DNA of 64,000 bases from Methanobrevibacter ruminantium M1 (GCF_000024185.1 NC_013790.1:2355001-2419000); one strand, 5' to 3'. Shown: positions 25,437 through 35,456, counted from the stretch's first letter. Notes: generated by a model from the sequence alone, not told the origin. Numbers and translations are program-made.

Positions 25437-26096
25437 ATGGTTAGGCCAAAAATAGAGCGACGAATTGTGAAAAAACCTAGCTACACTTGCATCCAACACG
25501 GCGACATATCAAGAGAAGAGGATTTCGAAAGCATCAAGATGAATCTTGATGAGTTTGAAGCAATACGCTTAGGAGACTATCACAATATCAAACAAAAGGA
25601 AGCTGCAGAACTGATGGGAATATCCCAACCAACATTTCATAGAATAATCAATTCTGCAAGAAAGAAGACTGCAATGTCTTTGATTGAAGGAAGAAAAATA
25701 GAAATAAACAATGAAAATTTCTATAGCGAAGATAAGATCTACATCTGCAACAATTGCGGATTCCAATGGAACAATCCAAAAAAGGAATATGCAAACTGTC
25801 CAGACTGTAAAAGTGAAAATATCGAACGAATTAAGGTTAATTTGAATGAAAGTGATTATATAAATAATAATCCAAATAAGATAAAAACAAATAGCCAAAT
25901 ATGCGATATTGATAATACAGATGTTCCTTTAAATGAAAGAAAATCATTTGGAGGACCTGGAAGTGGTAGGGGACCATCAAAAGCATGCGAATGTCCTAAT
26001 TGTGGCCATATTGCACCAAAAATTAAGGGATTCCCATGCAGAAACATAAAATGTCCAGAATGTGGAACCCCTCTATGCGGATCAAAGCATAAATAA
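25437..26096 (+). CDS. DUF134-type DNA-binding protein with added zinc ribbon
   Basis: The first 90 residues match the UPF0251/DUF134 family. They start MVRPKIERRIVKKPSYTCIQ, then FEAIRLGDYHNIKQKEAAEL leads into the helix-turn-helix MGISQPTFHRIINSARKKTA. A two-pair zinc ribbon follows (ICNNCGF ... NCPDCKSENIERI, about 105-130) with an Asn-rich linker. The C-terminal section has GGPGSGRGPSKACECPNCGH and CPECGTPLCGSKHK. At 219 residues it is about twice the core family length. The C-terminal Cys-rich region recalls DUF134/NifX-neighbour metal proteins. Probably a metal-linked regulator; ligand unknown. Confidence 0.82.
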   Translation: MVRPKIERRIVKKPSYTCIQHGDISREEDFESIKMNLDEFEAIRLGDYHNIKQKEAAELMGISQPTFHRIINSARKKTAMSLIEGRKIEINNENFYSEDKIYICNNCGFQWNNPKKEYANCPDCKSENIERIKVNLNESDYINNNPNKIKTNSQICDIDNTDVPLNERKSFGGPGSGRGPSKACECPNCGHIAPKIKGFPCRNIKCPECGTPLCGSKHK

Positions 26097-26294
26097 ATAA
26101 AAAACTTATCTTAAAAAATAAAACAAAAGCAAAAAGAAAAAAAATAATAAAAAACTTATTAAAAAATAATAAAAAAGCAAGCAAAGATAATAAAAAAATA
26201 AAAAAATATCAAAATTTATATTAATAATATCGATTATAAATAATAAATATATAATTTAATAATAAACCATTTGATATAACATTAAATCAAAAAA

Positions 26295-26321
26295 TATTTG
26301 ATAAAAAAATTCTATCAAATA
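26295..26321. promoter_or_regulatory. 9-bp inverted repeat before atwA
   Basis: TATTTGATA (26295-26303) and TATCAAATA (26313-26321) are perfect complements with a 9-base spacer. The same half-site ATTTGATAT also occurs near 26270. It is centred about 55 bp before the atwA start, so either an operator over the transcription start or a leader hairpin. Confidence 0.5.
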
Positions 26322-26362
26322 AAAAAAAATTAATAATTACAACTAATTATCAAGGCGGGCTT

Positions 26363-27973
26363 ATGTCTTTCATAACATTAAAAAACATTAATAAGTCATT
26401 TAACGGAGAACCTGTTCTAAAAGATATAAATTTAACTATAGAGGAAGGTTCTACTTTAGGTATTCTCGGTAGAAGCGGTAGTGGAAAGTCAGTTTTAATA
26501 AACATGCTAAGAGGTACAAAGGAATATGCTCCAGACAGTGGACAAGTGCTCTTTGACCTTGCAATATGTGAAAACAAAAAGTGCTTGCATGTTGAGCCTG
26601 CTTCAAAGGCTGGAGGAAAATGTCCAGAATGTGGAGCGGAACTACAAGCAAAACAAATAGACTTCTGGAATGCAGGAAGATTGGAAAAGGCTGCAATCAG
26701 AAGAAGAATCTCCATCATGCTTCAAAGAAACTTTGCATTATACGACGAACAGACTGTAATAGACAACGTATTGAATGCAATGGGTGACGAAGGCAGATAT
26801 GAAGAGGAGAATATCTACAATGCCATTGACCTATTGGAAATGGTTCAAATGAGCCACAGGGTAACCCACGTTGCACGTGACTTAAGTGGAGGAGAAAAGC
26901 AAAGAGTAGTACTTGCAAGACAATTGGCTAAAAACCCTATGTTGCTTTTAGCAGACGAACCAACAGGTACATTAGACCCTCAAACTGCTGAAAAGCTTCA
27001 CCAAACCTTGATTGAAGGTGTAAAAGATGAAGGAATCAGCATGGTAATCACTTCCCACTGGCCTGAAGTTATGAATCACCTAGCTGATGATGCAATTTGG
27101 CTAGACAATGGGGAAATCATAGAACATGGCGCCCCTGATACAATTGTAGAAAACTTCCTCAAAACAGTGCCTAAAGCAGAACAAGTGGAAAAAATAGAAC
27201 ACACCGAAGAGATAATTAAAGTTCAAGATATTAAAAAGCATTATTATTCAATTGAAAGAGGAGTTGTAAAGGCTGTAGACGGCGTAAGCCTAACAATCAA
27301 CCAAGGAGAAATCTATGGTATTGTAGGTCTAAGCGGTTCTGGAAAGACCACATTGACTAAAATGATGATCGGCCTCACCGAACCAAGTGCAGGAGAGCTT
27401 GTAATCAGATTAGGTGATGACTGGATTGACATGAAAAAGCCAGGTCCTTTAAACAGAGGCCGTGTAACTCCATACTTAGGCTTGCTCCACCAAGAATACT
27501 CTCTTTACCCACACAGAGATGTACTTGGAAACCTGACAGATGCAATCAGCCTAAACCTCCCTGCAGAGTTTGCAAAAATCAAGGCCGCACATATCCTTGA
27601 GACTGTAGGATTTGAAAAGGACAAATCCATGAGCATGCTCACAAAATGGCCTGACGAACTAAGTGGAGGAGAAAGACACAGAGTGGCTCTTGCACAAGTT
27701 CTTATAAAAGAGCCTAATATAGTGGTATTGGACGAACCTACAGGTACAATGGACCCTGTTACAAGAATCATCGTTACCAATTCCATCCTAAAGGCAAGAG
27801 ATGAGTTGGATCAAACTTTCGTTATCATATCTCACGACATGGACTTTGTTCTAGATGTCTGTGATAAGGCAAGCCTTATGAGAGGAGGAAAACTCTTAAG
27901 CACTGGAACCCCAGAAGAAATCGTTGCAGAGCTTACAGGTGAAGAAAAAGCAGATATGATTAAGGACCACTAG
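26363..27973 (+). CDS. atwA: AtwA: methyl-coenzyme M reductase component A2, double ATP-binding protein
   Basis: ATPase needed for reductive activation of the Ni(I) F430 cofactor of methyl-coenzyme M reductase. The 536-residue protein contains two ABC nucleotide-binding domains. The first has Walker A GRSGSGKS (about residue 36), signature LSGGEKQR and Walker [10 protein letters not shown]. The second has Walker A GLSGSGKT (about 322), signature LSGGERHR and Walker [10 protein letters not shown]. An inserted Cys-rich loop (CENKKC then CPECG, about residues 71-95) is typical of AtwA. It has no membrane helices. A strong hairpin terminator follows. The ribosome site GGCGGG is unusually G-rich. 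Confidence 0.94.
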   Translation: MSFITLKNINKSFNGEPVLKDINLTIEEGSTLGILGRSGSGKSVLINMLRGTKEYAPDSGQVLFDLAICENKKCLHVEPASKAGGKCPECGAELQAKQIDFWNAGRLEKAAIRRRISIMLQRNFALYDEQTVIDNVLNAMGDEGRYEEENIYNAIDLLEMVQMSHRVTHVARDLSGGEKQRVVLARQLAKNPMLLLADEPTGTLDPQTAEKLHQTLIEGVKDEGISMVITSHWPEVMNHLADDAIWLDNGEIIEHGAPDTIVENFLKTVPKAEQVEKIEHTEEIIKVQDIKKHYYSIERGVVKAVDGVSLTINQGEIYGIVGLSGSGKTTLTKMMIGLTEPSAGELVIRLGDDWIDMKKPGPLNRGRVTPYLGLLHQEYSLYPHRDVLGNLTDAISLNLPAEFAKIKAAHILETVGFEKDKSMSMLTKWPDELSGGERHRVALAQVLIKEPNIVVLDEPTGTMDPVTRIIVTNSILKARDELDQTFVIISHDMDFVLDVCDKASLMRGGKLLSTGTPEEIVAELTGEEKADMIKDH

Positions 27974-28443
27974 CTCAAGCTTTTTGAGCCTTCGGCTCAA
28001 AAACCTTGACCAAAATTTTTTTCAATCGTTTGGAAAAACTTGCCCTATGATTTTTCCATCACAATTATCTTATTTTTTATTTTTTTTTCAAAAAACTATT
28101 TTACATATTTTGAATCCTAGTTATTTCTATTGATTTTACTTATTTTTAAAAAAAATATTAAATTCGAACCTATTTTTAAAAAAATGATTCTTTTTTAGAA
28201 AAAATAAGATTCCCAAAGTATTAAAAAACTAAAAAATTCAATGCAAATTTAATAATGAACCACATTTATAAAATAAAACTCACTTTTTTTAAATAAAAAT
28301 TAATAAGTTTTATAAATATAAAAATATAAAATTTATAATGTTATAATACTATAAAATAAATTAAATTATAATGCTAATTTGATTTATAAAAAAATATAAA
28401 AAAATAATAATTATTTTATCATAAGAATAAATGGAGATATAAA
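27974..28443. other. 470-bp spacer between atwA and the marker-9 gene
   Basis: Opens with the atwA terminator (27981-28022). The rest is A/T-rich with no open frame, repeats or GC island that would suggest an RNA gene. The last 60 bp should contain the marker-9 promoter. Confidence 0.45.
27981..28022 (+). terminator. Hairpin plus T-tract behind atwA
   Basis: TTTTTGAGCC (27981-27990) pairs perfectly with GGCTCAAAAA (27994-28003) around TTC, giving a 10-bp stem that is unusually GC-rich for this DNA. A T-run at 28016-28022 follows. It starts 8 bp after the atwA stop. Confidence 0.8.
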
Positions 28444-28926
28444 ATGGCATGGGATGATGCACCGTCACATATTTGCAGAGGAGGAGATGTAAGGGGACTC
28501 GCATTTTGCTGTCCTCCAGTAAAACCTTGCCCTGTAATGAATGCACTTAGAGAAGTGGGAATTACTCCTCAGGAATTTTTAGAAATTAAACAGAAGTTTG
28601 CAAGAGAAACCCGATTAGGGGAAGGCCCTGCAACTTGCTTCGGATCACTTGTATGGTGTTGTAAGACTTCAAAGCCTTGTCCTTTAAGAGACATGACCTT
28701 AAATCAAATTAAAATGACTGAAGATGAGTATATGACACTTAAAAAACAGTTATCTGAAGAAATCTTAAAAGCAGGCAAGCCAAAAGACAATAGCGCTGAA
28801 GCAATGGCTCTTGCAGAAACATTTAATATAAGCGTAGAAGAGGCTAAAAAGACTCTTGAAGACTGTGATAATGATTTAAGAATGGCTGTAAAATTGCTCA
28901 AATTAAAAGAGCTTGATAACGAATAG
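28444..28926 (+). CDS. Methanogenesis marker 9-type protein with UBA-like tail
   Basis: The 160-residue protein has the Cys-rich signature [20 protein letters not shown] then CPVMNAL, repeated in part as [19 protein letters not shown]. This pattern is the methanogenesis-marker-9 domain found across methanogens, probably binding metal. The last 45 residues ([20 protein letters not shown] then DLRMAVKLL) resemble a UBA/NAC-type helical domain. Biochemical role unknown. The SD is GGAGAT before the ATG. Confidence 0.82.
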   Translation: MAWDDAPSHICRGGDVRGLAFCCPPVKPCPVMNALREVGITPQEFLEIKQKFARETRLGEGPATCFGSLVWCCKTSKPCPLRDMTLNQIKMTEDEYMTLKKQLSEEILKAGKPKDNSAEAMALAETFNISVEEAKKTLEDCDNDLRMAVKLLKLKELDNE

Positions 28927-29024
28927 ATGAATTCTATTTGAATTGTTGAAACCTAATCCTAATCGAAAAACTAAAAGAAACTAAATTAATCGATTGAATA
29001 AAAAATAGCATCAAAAGTGATAAT

Positions 29025-29648
29025 ATGGGACTTACTTCCCTTTTTTTAGAAGTGGAAAACAAAAACGTTTTTATCTTAGGCACTGGAGAAGTAGCCACCA
29101 GAAGAGCACATCGCTTTTTAGACAAAGGAGCAAATGTTATTCTAGCCGGAAACTCAATCGATGAAGAGCTAAGCAAAAAAGGAGCTATCCTAACTCCTAT
29201 TAAAGACCTTGAAGAGCTTGTCAAATGGAGTGACATAATTGTCACTGCAAGCGGAGACGATGAATTATGCGAATACATCGCATCAATCAGCCAAGGAAAG
29301 TTAATCAACAGAGCAGACAAGCCTGAAAAGGGAAATATAATAGCGCCAACAAGCTTTCTTATAGACGATATAGAAATATCCATCTATACCAATGGACAAA
29401 GCCCCTTAATGGCTCGAGAGCTTAGAAAAAAAATCCAATCCATAATCACAGAGGAAGACATTCTTGAGATAAAGCTTCAGGACTATGCCAGAAAGCTCTT
29501 AAAAGAAAAGGTAGAAGACCAAAAGACAAGAAAGCAATATCTTCTAAAGATTCTAAACAACACCCAGATAAAGCAATGTCTAAAGGAAAAGAATTTAGAT
29601 AAAGCCAAAGGACTTGCAGAGGAGATCATCAATTCAGAATTTAATTGA
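29025..29648 (+). CDS. Precorrin-2 dehydrogenase / sirohydrochlorin ferrochelatase-type protein
   Basis: NAD-dependent oxidation of precorrin-2 to sirohydrochlorin, the branch toward F430, sirohaem and corrinoids. The 207-residue protein begins MGLTSLFLEVENKNVFILGT with the dinucleotide loop GTGEVATRRAHRFLDKGANV. It then has SDIIVTASGDDELCEYIA and IYTNGQSPLMARELRKKI, matching the CysG N-terminal/Met8p family. hemA follows 128 bp downstream on the same strand, a common pairing in methanogens. Confidence 0.9.
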   Translation: MGLTSLFLEVENKNVFILGTGEVATRRAHRFLDKGANVILAGNSIDEELSKKGAILTPIKDLEELVKWSDIIVTASGDDELCEYIASISQGKLINRADKPEKGNIIAPTSFLIDDIEISIYTNGQSPLMARELRKKIQSIITEEDILEIKLQDYARKLLKEKVEDQKTRKQYLLKILNNTQIKQCLKEKNLDKAKGLAEEIINSEFN

Positions 29649-29776
29649 TCTAATCAAAAAAGAGTAACTTTTATTTATTCAAAATTTAATTAACTAATTC
29701 AAAACCTAAAGAATAACTCTCATAAATCCCTAAACGACTTTTATTTAAAAAACTATTATATAAAGGAGAATCAAAA

Positions 29777-30973
29777 TTGATAATCAATATACGTGTAGAC
29801 CACACCCTTGCAGACATAGAAACTATGGAAAAGGTCTCAAAAGACCTAAAGGAACTCTTTTCCAACTTAAAAGAAAACTTTAACATCAGTGAATATATTG
29901 AAATCAATACCTGTAACAGATACGAATATTTCCTTTATACTAATGTTGATGACGACAGCCTAGACTGTGACAACGAATATGTCATAATAGAATATGACGA
30001 TTCTGCAATTCTCCACCTATTCAGAATGACTTCAGGGCTTGAATCCATGATCATCGGCGAAGATCAAATTCTAGGCCAGATAAAAGATTCCAAAAAGAAA
30101 AGCGAAAAGGAAGGCCACTGCGGAAAGACCTTAGACACCATCTTTACAAAGGCAATACATGTTGGTCAAGTGGTAAGAAACAAGACAAAAATCAATCAAG
30201 GCTCTATCTCAATAGGCTCAGCAGCAGTTGATCTTGCAGAAGAGCATCTTGGAGATCTTCAGGACAAGCATGTTCTTGTAATCGGTGCAGGAAAGATGGG
30301 AACACTTGTTGCAAAGGCATTGGCAGAGAAAAACCTAAAGGCAATCTTTGTAGCAAACAGAACCTATTACAAAGCAGTGAAATTAGCAGAGGAACTTGAT
30401 GGAGAGGCAATACTATTTGACAATCTAGAGGAAAAGCTGCTTAATGCAGACCTTGTAATAAGCTCTACAGGTTCTCCACACCCTATAGTCAATAAGGAAA
30501 GACTTATGAAAGTATTTGGAGATGAAGTCCCTGAAAAAATGATATTTATTGATATAGCAAACCCAAGAGACATTGAAGATGATGTCAAGGAATTGGGAAT
30601 CGACCTATTCAATATTGATGACTTAAGAGGAATTGCCGAGAAGAATAAGAAACTTCGTGAGAAGGAAGTAATCGCAGCTGAAAAGATAATTGAAAATGAG
30701 TTTAATTTACTTAAAGAATCCTTTAATTTAATTGAAATAAATTCAATACTTGGTAGTTTAAGAGAGTCTATGGAAGAAATAAGACAACGTGAAAGTCAAA
30801 AGGGCATAGTTAAACTAAATGCGGTAGATGCGAGGGACATAAAAGTCATAGATAAGATGACTAAGTCAATAGTTAACAAGATATTTTATGACATCTCTGA
30901 AAAAGTTAAGATATCCGCTAAAAACAACGAAGAAGATGTTATTAAAATGTGTGAAGCCATCTTAAAAAGATAG
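29777..30973 (+). CDS. hemA: Glutamyl-tRNA reductase
   Basis: First committed enzyme of C5 tetrapyrrole synthesis, reducing glutamyl-tRNA to glutamate 1-semialdehyde. The 398-residue protein has the catalytic Cys46 in INTCNRYEYF and SGLESMIIGEDQILGQIKDS. The NADPH-binding VLVIGAGKMGTLVAKALAEK follows, and a C-terminal dimerisation helix. The start is TTG at 29777, after AAAGGAGAA; the next residues IINIRVDHTLADIETMEK fit the family. Paired with the precorrin-2 dehydrogenase gene. Confidence 0.94.
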   Translation: MIINIRVDHTLADIETMEKVSKDLKELFSNLKENFNISEYIEINTCNRYEYFLYTNVDDDSLDCDNEYVIIEYDDSAILHLFRMTSGLESMIIGEDQILGQIKDSKKKSEKEGHCGKTLDTIFTKAIHVGQVVRNKTKINQGSISIGSAAVDLAEEHLGDLQDKHVLVIGAGKMGTLVAKALAEKNLKAIFVANRTYYKAVKLAEELDGEAILFDNLEEKLLNADLVISSTGSPHPIVNKERLMKVFGDEVPEKMIFIDIANPRDIEDDVKELGIDLFNIDDLRGIAEKNKKLREKEVIAAEKIIENEFNLLKESFNLIEINSILGSLRESMEEIRQRESQKGIVKLNAVDARDIKVIDKMTKSIVNKIFYDISEKVKISAKNNEEDVIKMCEAILKR

Positions 30974-31020
30974 CATTAAAAATTAACACCATAAAATAAT
31001 CTTGTTAAAGAATAATTGTC

Positions 31021-31104
31021 TTAAATTACTCTTTTTAGAATAAAGATATCTTAAATTACTCTTTTTAGAATAATAGATGTCTTAAATTACTCTTTTTAAA
31101 AATA
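31021..31104. repeat. Three-copy tandem repeat behind hemA
   Basis: CTTAAATTACTCTTTTTAGA or its shortened form starts near 31020, 31049 and 31081, about 30 bp apart, in the convergent spacer between hemA and the AAA ATPase. Unlike other repeats here it does not include the stop codon. Confidence 0.7.
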
Positions 31105-31168
31105 GTTAAAAATTAAAGTAAAAATTAAAATTATAAAAATAGTTAAAAATTAAAATTAGGAATGTAAA

Positions 31169-32296
31169 TTATTCAAACATTCCTTTAACTTCTTCTTCTT
31201 TATATTTATTTACACCCAATGCAAAAGCGACATCATCCATATCAACTGTCTGCTTATCATTGATTATTGCATTGTGAAGGGCTGTCTTCAATAGCTTTTC
31301 CTTAATATCCCTTCCAGACATTCTTTTAGACACTTTTACAAGCTTCTCTATGTCTAAATCATAATCAAGAGGGAAAGTGTCAAGATTAAGCATAATTATT
31401 TCCCTTCTCTCATCATCACTCGGAAGCTTGAATTCAATTTCCTCTTCAAAACGGCTTCGGATTGCAAAGTCTATTGCAGAAGGGTTATTGGTAGCTGCAA
31501 TGGTTACAACACCATCATTTGGGCTGATTCCATCCATTTCAGTCAAAAGAGAATTTACAATCTCTGCAACATCTCCCCTTAAGGACTGGAAAGACCTGTG
31601 AAGTGCAATTGCATCTATCTCATCAATGAATATTAAGGAAGGTGCATTTCTGCTTGCAGCCTCAAATAATTCATGGATCCTGCTTGCAGCATCTCCCACA
31701 TGCTCACCAATCAATGAGGTTGACTTGACAAGATAAAGGCGAATGTCCAATTCATTGGCAAGGGCCTTTGCGAGCATTGTTTTACCTGTACCTGGAGCGC
31801 CATAGAACAAGACATTCTTAGGAGCCCAAGTGCCAAATTTGTCTGGATTCTGAAGATATTTGTAAATCAATTTGGATTTGCTTTTTGCATTCTCCTGACC
31901 TACAATATCATCAAAATGAACATCATATTGCTTTGACTTTATAGAGGAACGTTTATCCTTATCAACATCAGCAACCACAATAGAGGTGTTTTCAGATATG
32001 ATGGAATTTTCTGGAAAAACCTTCAGAACCTTAAATGCATAATCTGGAATAATCTTTTGATCAAATAAATAAGAACCAGTCTTTACAAGAGTTCCACTCC
32101 ATTGTTCAATTGCATATTGCTCAAAGAGGACATTATCTGATATTTCTAAATGAGGTCCTTCAAGAAGTGCAAAGTTAAATGGATAACCTGCAGACTCTAA
32201 GATAAGCTCTTCGGCCTCTTTATCTATAGAATCAGAACTAGATTTAATATAAACCTCTGATTTTTTAATTTTTGAACTCTTATTATCAGATTTCAC
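31169..32296 (-). CDS. AAA ATPase, archaeal proteasome-ATPase-like single domain
   Basis: A 375-residue AAA protein: a 125-residue N-domain without recognisable motif, then FDDIVGQENAKSKSKLIYKY, Walker A GAPGTGKT (166-173) and Walker B LIFIDEIDAI (Asp225-Glu226). The second-region-of-homology arginines lie in AIRSRFEEEIEF, followed by a small helical lid. The methanogen lineage has one or two such PAN/FtsH-like proteins of unknown substrate. There is no N-terminal coiled coil as in PAN, so it is not the canonical proteasome activator. Confidence 0.85.
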   Translation of the reverse strand: MKSDNKSSKIKKSEVYIKSSSDSIDKEAEELILESAGYPFNFALLEGPHLEISDNVLFEQYAIEQWSGTLVKTGSYLFDQKIIPDYAFKVLKVFPENSIISENTSIVVADVDKDKRSSIKSKQYDVHFDDIVGQENAKSKSKLIYKYLQNPDKFGTWAPKNVLFYGAPGTGKTMLAKALANELDIRLYLVKSTSLIGEHVGDAASRIHELFEAASRNAPSLIFIDEIDAIALHRSFQSLRGDVAEIVNSLLTEMDGISPNDGVVTIAATNNPSAIDFAIRSRFEEEIEFKLPSDDERREIIMLNLDTFPLDYDLDIEKLVKVSKRMSGRDIKEKLLKTALHNAIINDKQTVDMDDVAFALGVNKYKEEEVKGMFE

Positions 32297-32420
32297 TTAT
32301 ATCACATTCCTTTATTCTCTTTTTTCATATAAAGTCAAATTACAATTTTAATTGGATTAATTTTTATATTAAATTATAAAATTTAAAATCACATAATCAG
32401 ATTAATAAGTTTATTATTAA

Positions 32421-32545
32421 CATTATTTAAATATTATCATTACTTGATTAAGCAACCCATATCAAAGTGATAAACTATCAAATTGATTAACACTATTAAA
32501 TATATCATTACTTGATTAAGAAATCATATCAAACTGTCATAAAGC
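32421..32545. repeat. 68-bp tandem duplication spanning the stop of the endonuclease-IV-like gene
   Basis: ATCATTACTTGATTAAG occurs at 32436-32452 and 32504-32520, and flanking bases (ATATCAAA on one side, CA-TATTAAATAT on the other) also correspond. The right copy includes the last codons and stop of the minus-strand gene at 32524. Confidence 0.72.
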
Positions 32546-33360
32546 TTCTTCATTCTTAAGGCATCCTGGTCAATCAAAGGAGTTTCACAGATTATAGTGG
32601 CTTTCCAATCGTTTTCAATCAGATTGAGCAATAAATCTTTAATGTGAGGCCCATATTCATCACCTTCAGCTAGAGTATGGTGCTTTCTCTCTCCCTTGTG
32701 GGAGTATTCAATTGTAGTGAAATGGCAATGAAGCCTGTCAATGTCCAGATTGTCTTCAAGCTTTGAGAATATGCAGTTATAATCGTCCTTCTTATTTAAT
32801 ATTCCGCGCCCTCTTGCATGAACATGGGCAAAGTCGATTGTTGGCTCGAAATGGTCAAAGCTGGCGCACATTTCAATTATCTCATCGATATTTCCTAACT
32901 GTGAACGCTTTCCTGTAGTCTCTGGAGCAAAGGTAAAGTCCTCTATCCCTTCCTCTTCACATCTTAAAAGGAGCCTCCTATAGGTTTCCTTAGCCAAATC
33001 CATACAGACATCAGCCTTTCTGTTTGAATAGAATCCTGGGTGGAAAACAAGCCTGTAGGCACCCATATATTCTCCAACCTTAGCAGATTGAATCAGTCTT
33101 TCTATGGAGCTATCAATCTTTTCTTCCTCTTTAGAACATACATTAATGTAATAAGGACAATGCATGGACATTAAAACCCCATTTCTCTCTGCAGACTCTC
33201 TAAGCTTTATTGCAGATGACTCCCCTATCCTTACGCCATAAGTGGACTGATATTCAAATGCATAAAGCCCCCTTGGACCTAAATATTCTGGAGATTCAAA
33301 TGCCTTTCCCTTAAAATCAATTGGCTTACCTGCTGGACCAAAAATAACCTTATCTTTCAT
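32524..33360 (-). CDS. Endonuclease IV-like TIM-barrel (AP endonuclease family 2)
   Basis: Homologous to endonuclease IV/xylose-isomerase-like barrels that bind a trinuclear metal site. Visible metal-ligand regions: MSMHCPYYINV (His), YRLVFHPGFYS (His), FAPETTGKRSQLGNIDEIIE (Glu), PTIDFAHVHARG (Asp, His, His), LHCHFT (His) and IICETPL (Glu). The 278-residue length is close to Nfo. Likely base-excision repair of abasic sites, though the archaeal branch is less studied. Confidence 0.85.
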   Translation of the reverse strand: MKDKVIFGPAGKPIDFKGKAFESPEYLGPRGLYAFEYQSTYGVRIGESSAIKLRESAERNGVLMSMHCPYYINVCSKEEEKIDSSIERLIQSAKVGEYMGAYRLVFHPGFYSNRKADVCMDLAKETYRRLLLRCEEEGIEDFTFAPETTGKRSQLGNIDEIIEMCASFDHFEPTIDFAHVHARGRGILNKKDDYNCIFSKLEDNLDIDRLHCHFTTIEYSHKGERKHHTLAEGDEYGPHIKDLLLNLIENDWKATIICETPLIDQDALRMKKLYDSLI

Positions 33361-33488
33361 AAAATCCCTTAAAAATAATTATAAATTCTTTAATAAAAAT
33401 TGAATAAAAATTAAGATAAACAAATAAATTAAAAATGAAATGAAAAAACTAAAAAATTAAAAATATTAGAAAAAAAGAAGAAGAAATA

Positions 33489-33586
33489 GATAAAATTAAT
33501 TATCCATTCAAAGATTAGAAAAATTAATTATCTTTCAATTAAAGATTTTCACAGATAAAATTAATTATCTATCCAATTAAAAGATT
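33489..33586. repeat. Three-copy repeat of the GAPDH gene 3-prime end
   Basis: Units containing AAATTAATTATC and ending AAAGATT lie at 33489-33516, 33517-33547 and 33548-33586. The last overlaps the minus-strand stop of the GAPDH gene (coding end ...GGAATCTTTTAA). Confidence 0.75.
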
Positions 33587-34593
33587 CCCATTGCTTTATT
33601 GGTTTTTGCAATGGATTTTTCATTATCAGATTCCATTTCAAGCATTGCACGAATAGCATCCACGTTTTCAGGAACCACATCAGATTCTTGGTGCACAGCT
33701 TGCATATAGAAGAGTTCATTATCCACTACATTAATGGACTCTTTCCATACAGGAATCTCATACAAGTCATTTCTGCTTCTTCCTAAATCCTTAGCATATT
33801 CCATAAGTGCAGCAGTTGAGTCAAGGCCAGCAGCTGCTTCAACAACCATTACTCTGGAACGTTTTTCAAGAGCTTCAATTACTTCTTCCTTAGTTACATC
33901 ATTTCCAATCTCAACCATAAGGTTGTGTTGGTGCATCAAGGTAGTAGGAACAAGCAAAGCCATTGTAGTAACATCTATGCCTTTCATTACAGTCTGAACG
34001 TCAGGACCGTGGTGGGAAGGGACCTTTGGAGGGTTAGGTACAATAGCGTTGATAGGACCCTTCTTGATTTCAGATGGGTCGGATCCTCTTCTTACCATTA
34101 CAGCACGAACTTTCTTAATGTCAACCAATGGATTAAGGGTGTGCAAGGTACGGGTTAGACCGGTTGTGTTACAGGATACGACTCTTGCATAGTCTGCACC
34201 ATATGAATCATCATAGTTAGCAAAGGAGTTAAATGACAATCCGGTTAGTTCATGGTCTTCTCCACCTTGGTAAATAGCCTTAACGCCAGCTTTCTTATAC
34301 ATCTCAAGGTTTTGAGGGCCGATGTTTCCAGGAGTACAGTCAACTACAATGTCTGCCTCTTGAATCATGTCTTCAACAGTTCCTGCAATTTCTATTCCTG
34401 CTTCCTTAAATAGAGGCTCTCTTTCTGGAATTCCTATATATAAAGGATATCCCTTTTCCTCAACAGCAGTTCTTGCTTCAAAGTTAGGTCTGGTTTTGCT
34501 TACACCAATAACTTTCATGTCATCTTGAGCGGCTACAGCATCAGCCACTCTTTTACCTATAGTTCCGAATCCATTAATAGCTACAGATTTCAT
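33577..34593 (-). CDS. gap: Type II glyceraldehyde-3-phosphate dehydrogenase (phosphorylating)
   Basis: Archaeal NAD(P)-dependent GAPDH for gluconeogenesis. The 338-residue protein begins [20 protein letters not shown] with the Rossmann loop. The catalytic cysteine region is [16 protein letters not shown], and [20 protein letters not shown] and HHGPDVQTV follow. All match the archaeal (type II) enzyme rather than the bacterial one. Partner of tpiA at the left edge. Confidence 0.96.
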   Translation of the reverse strand: MKSVAINGFGTIGKRVADAVAAQDDMKVIGVSKTRPNFEARTAVEEKGYPLYIGIPEREPLFKEAGIEIAGTVEDMIQEADIVVDCTPGNIGPQNLEMYKKAGVKAIYQGGEDHELTGLSFNSFANYDDSYGADYARVVSCNTTGLTRTLHTLNPLVDIKKVRAVMVRRGSDPSEIKKGPINAIVPNPPKVPSHHGPDVQTVMKGIDVTTMALLVPTTLMHQHNLMVEIGNDVTKEEVIEALEKRSRVMVVEAAAGLDSTAALMEYAKDLGRSRNDLYEIPVWKESINVVDNELFYMQAVHQESDVVPENVDAIRAMLEMESDNEKSIAKTNKAMGIF

Positions 34594-34773
34594 TTTTTAA
34601 ACATCCTTAAAATATTAAGTTTATAAAAAATTGTTTATGCCATTAAAAGTTTATAAAAAACTTTTAATTATATGATTAAAGATTTATAATTCAATCTATA
34701 TATAATTTGATATTCAAGTTAAGATATTTAAAAAAAAGATTATAAAATTAAAAGAAAAAATTAGATTGAATGA

Positions 34774-35316
34774 TTATTCCAATAAGACGATTCCATAACA
34801 GAAATAGCTGTTATTCTCCTCATCGATTCCTAAAATATCATAGCCATTGTTTTCAATTGTCTTATGAATGTCTACACCACAAGCCTCTCCGGAAGGCCTT
34901 GCTTCATTAGGATATTTACAGGCATCCAAACTGCATTCTTCACCTTTTGACTTGCAAACCATACAAGGCCCAGCGCCCATGCCAAATGCCTTATAATAGC
35001 CAAAGTGAGCGCAAAGGTTTTCTATATCAACCGAAACCTTAGTTATACCTCCAATGTCATCTTCAAGGGAGGCCAGACTTATTTGAAAGAGAATTGCAGT
35101 CTTATATGAATTCACCATGCCGATAAATTCCTCTGCCTTTGGAGTGAATGGAGGACATACAAGGGTCTTTCCATAATTAGGGCAGCCATATTGACATTTA
35201 AGCCTTGTCCAAGGCTCAACTACAATGGAATCTGTATCTATGTATTTGAATTCAAATCCCTTATAATCCTTGGTTAAATCATTAATTTCCTTTTTTAATT
35301 GGTCTAGATCAATCAT
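34774..35316 (-). CDS. DUF2284 predicted metal-binding protein
   Basis: About 180 residues with a Cys-rich pattern: RLKCQYGCPNYGKTLVCPPF near the N-terminus, then GPCMVCKSKGEECSLDACKY and GEACGVDIHK. This is the DUF2284 pattern, found in anaerobes and often next to corrinoid or redox proteins; it probably binds an iron-sulfur cluster. ATG 35316 (MIDLDQLKKEI) is preferred over one three codons upstream. Function is not established. Confidence 0.82.
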   Translation of the reverse strand: MIDLDQLKKEINDLTKDYKGFEFKYIDTDSIVVEPWTRLKCQYGCPNYGKTLVCPPFTPKAEEFIGMVNSYKTAILFQISLASLEDDIGGITKVSVDIENLCAHFGYYKAFGMGAGPCMVCKSKGEECSLDACKYPNEARPSGEACGVDIHKTIENNGYDILGIDEENNSYFCYGIVLLE

Positions 35317-35365
35317 AAAAACCATCTACAATTATTTATTATTAAAATTCATCACAACTATAAGC

Positions 35366-35456
35366 TCTACAGAACTACTCCTATTATAACTGTCTACAGA
35401 ACTACTCATTAATATAACCGTCCAAAGAACTATTCCTTATTATAATCGTCAACAGA
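35366..35456. repeat. 28-bp repeat: coding 3-prime end plus three downstream copies
   Basis: On the minus strand the last codons of the membrane-protein gene (TCTGTTGACGATTATAATAA then GGAATAG, 35430 onward) are followed by TTCTTTGGACGGTTATATTA, then TTCTGTAGACAGTTATAATA, then a decayed TTCTGTAGAGCTTATAG. The unit length is 28, then 27 bp. The first two downstream copies still end in TAG. Confidence 0.85.

Noticed and set aside
28150-28165. ATTCGAACC, resembling a tRNA T-loop on the minus strand
   Set aside because: No acceptor, D or anticodon stems can be built around it; surroundings are pure A/T.
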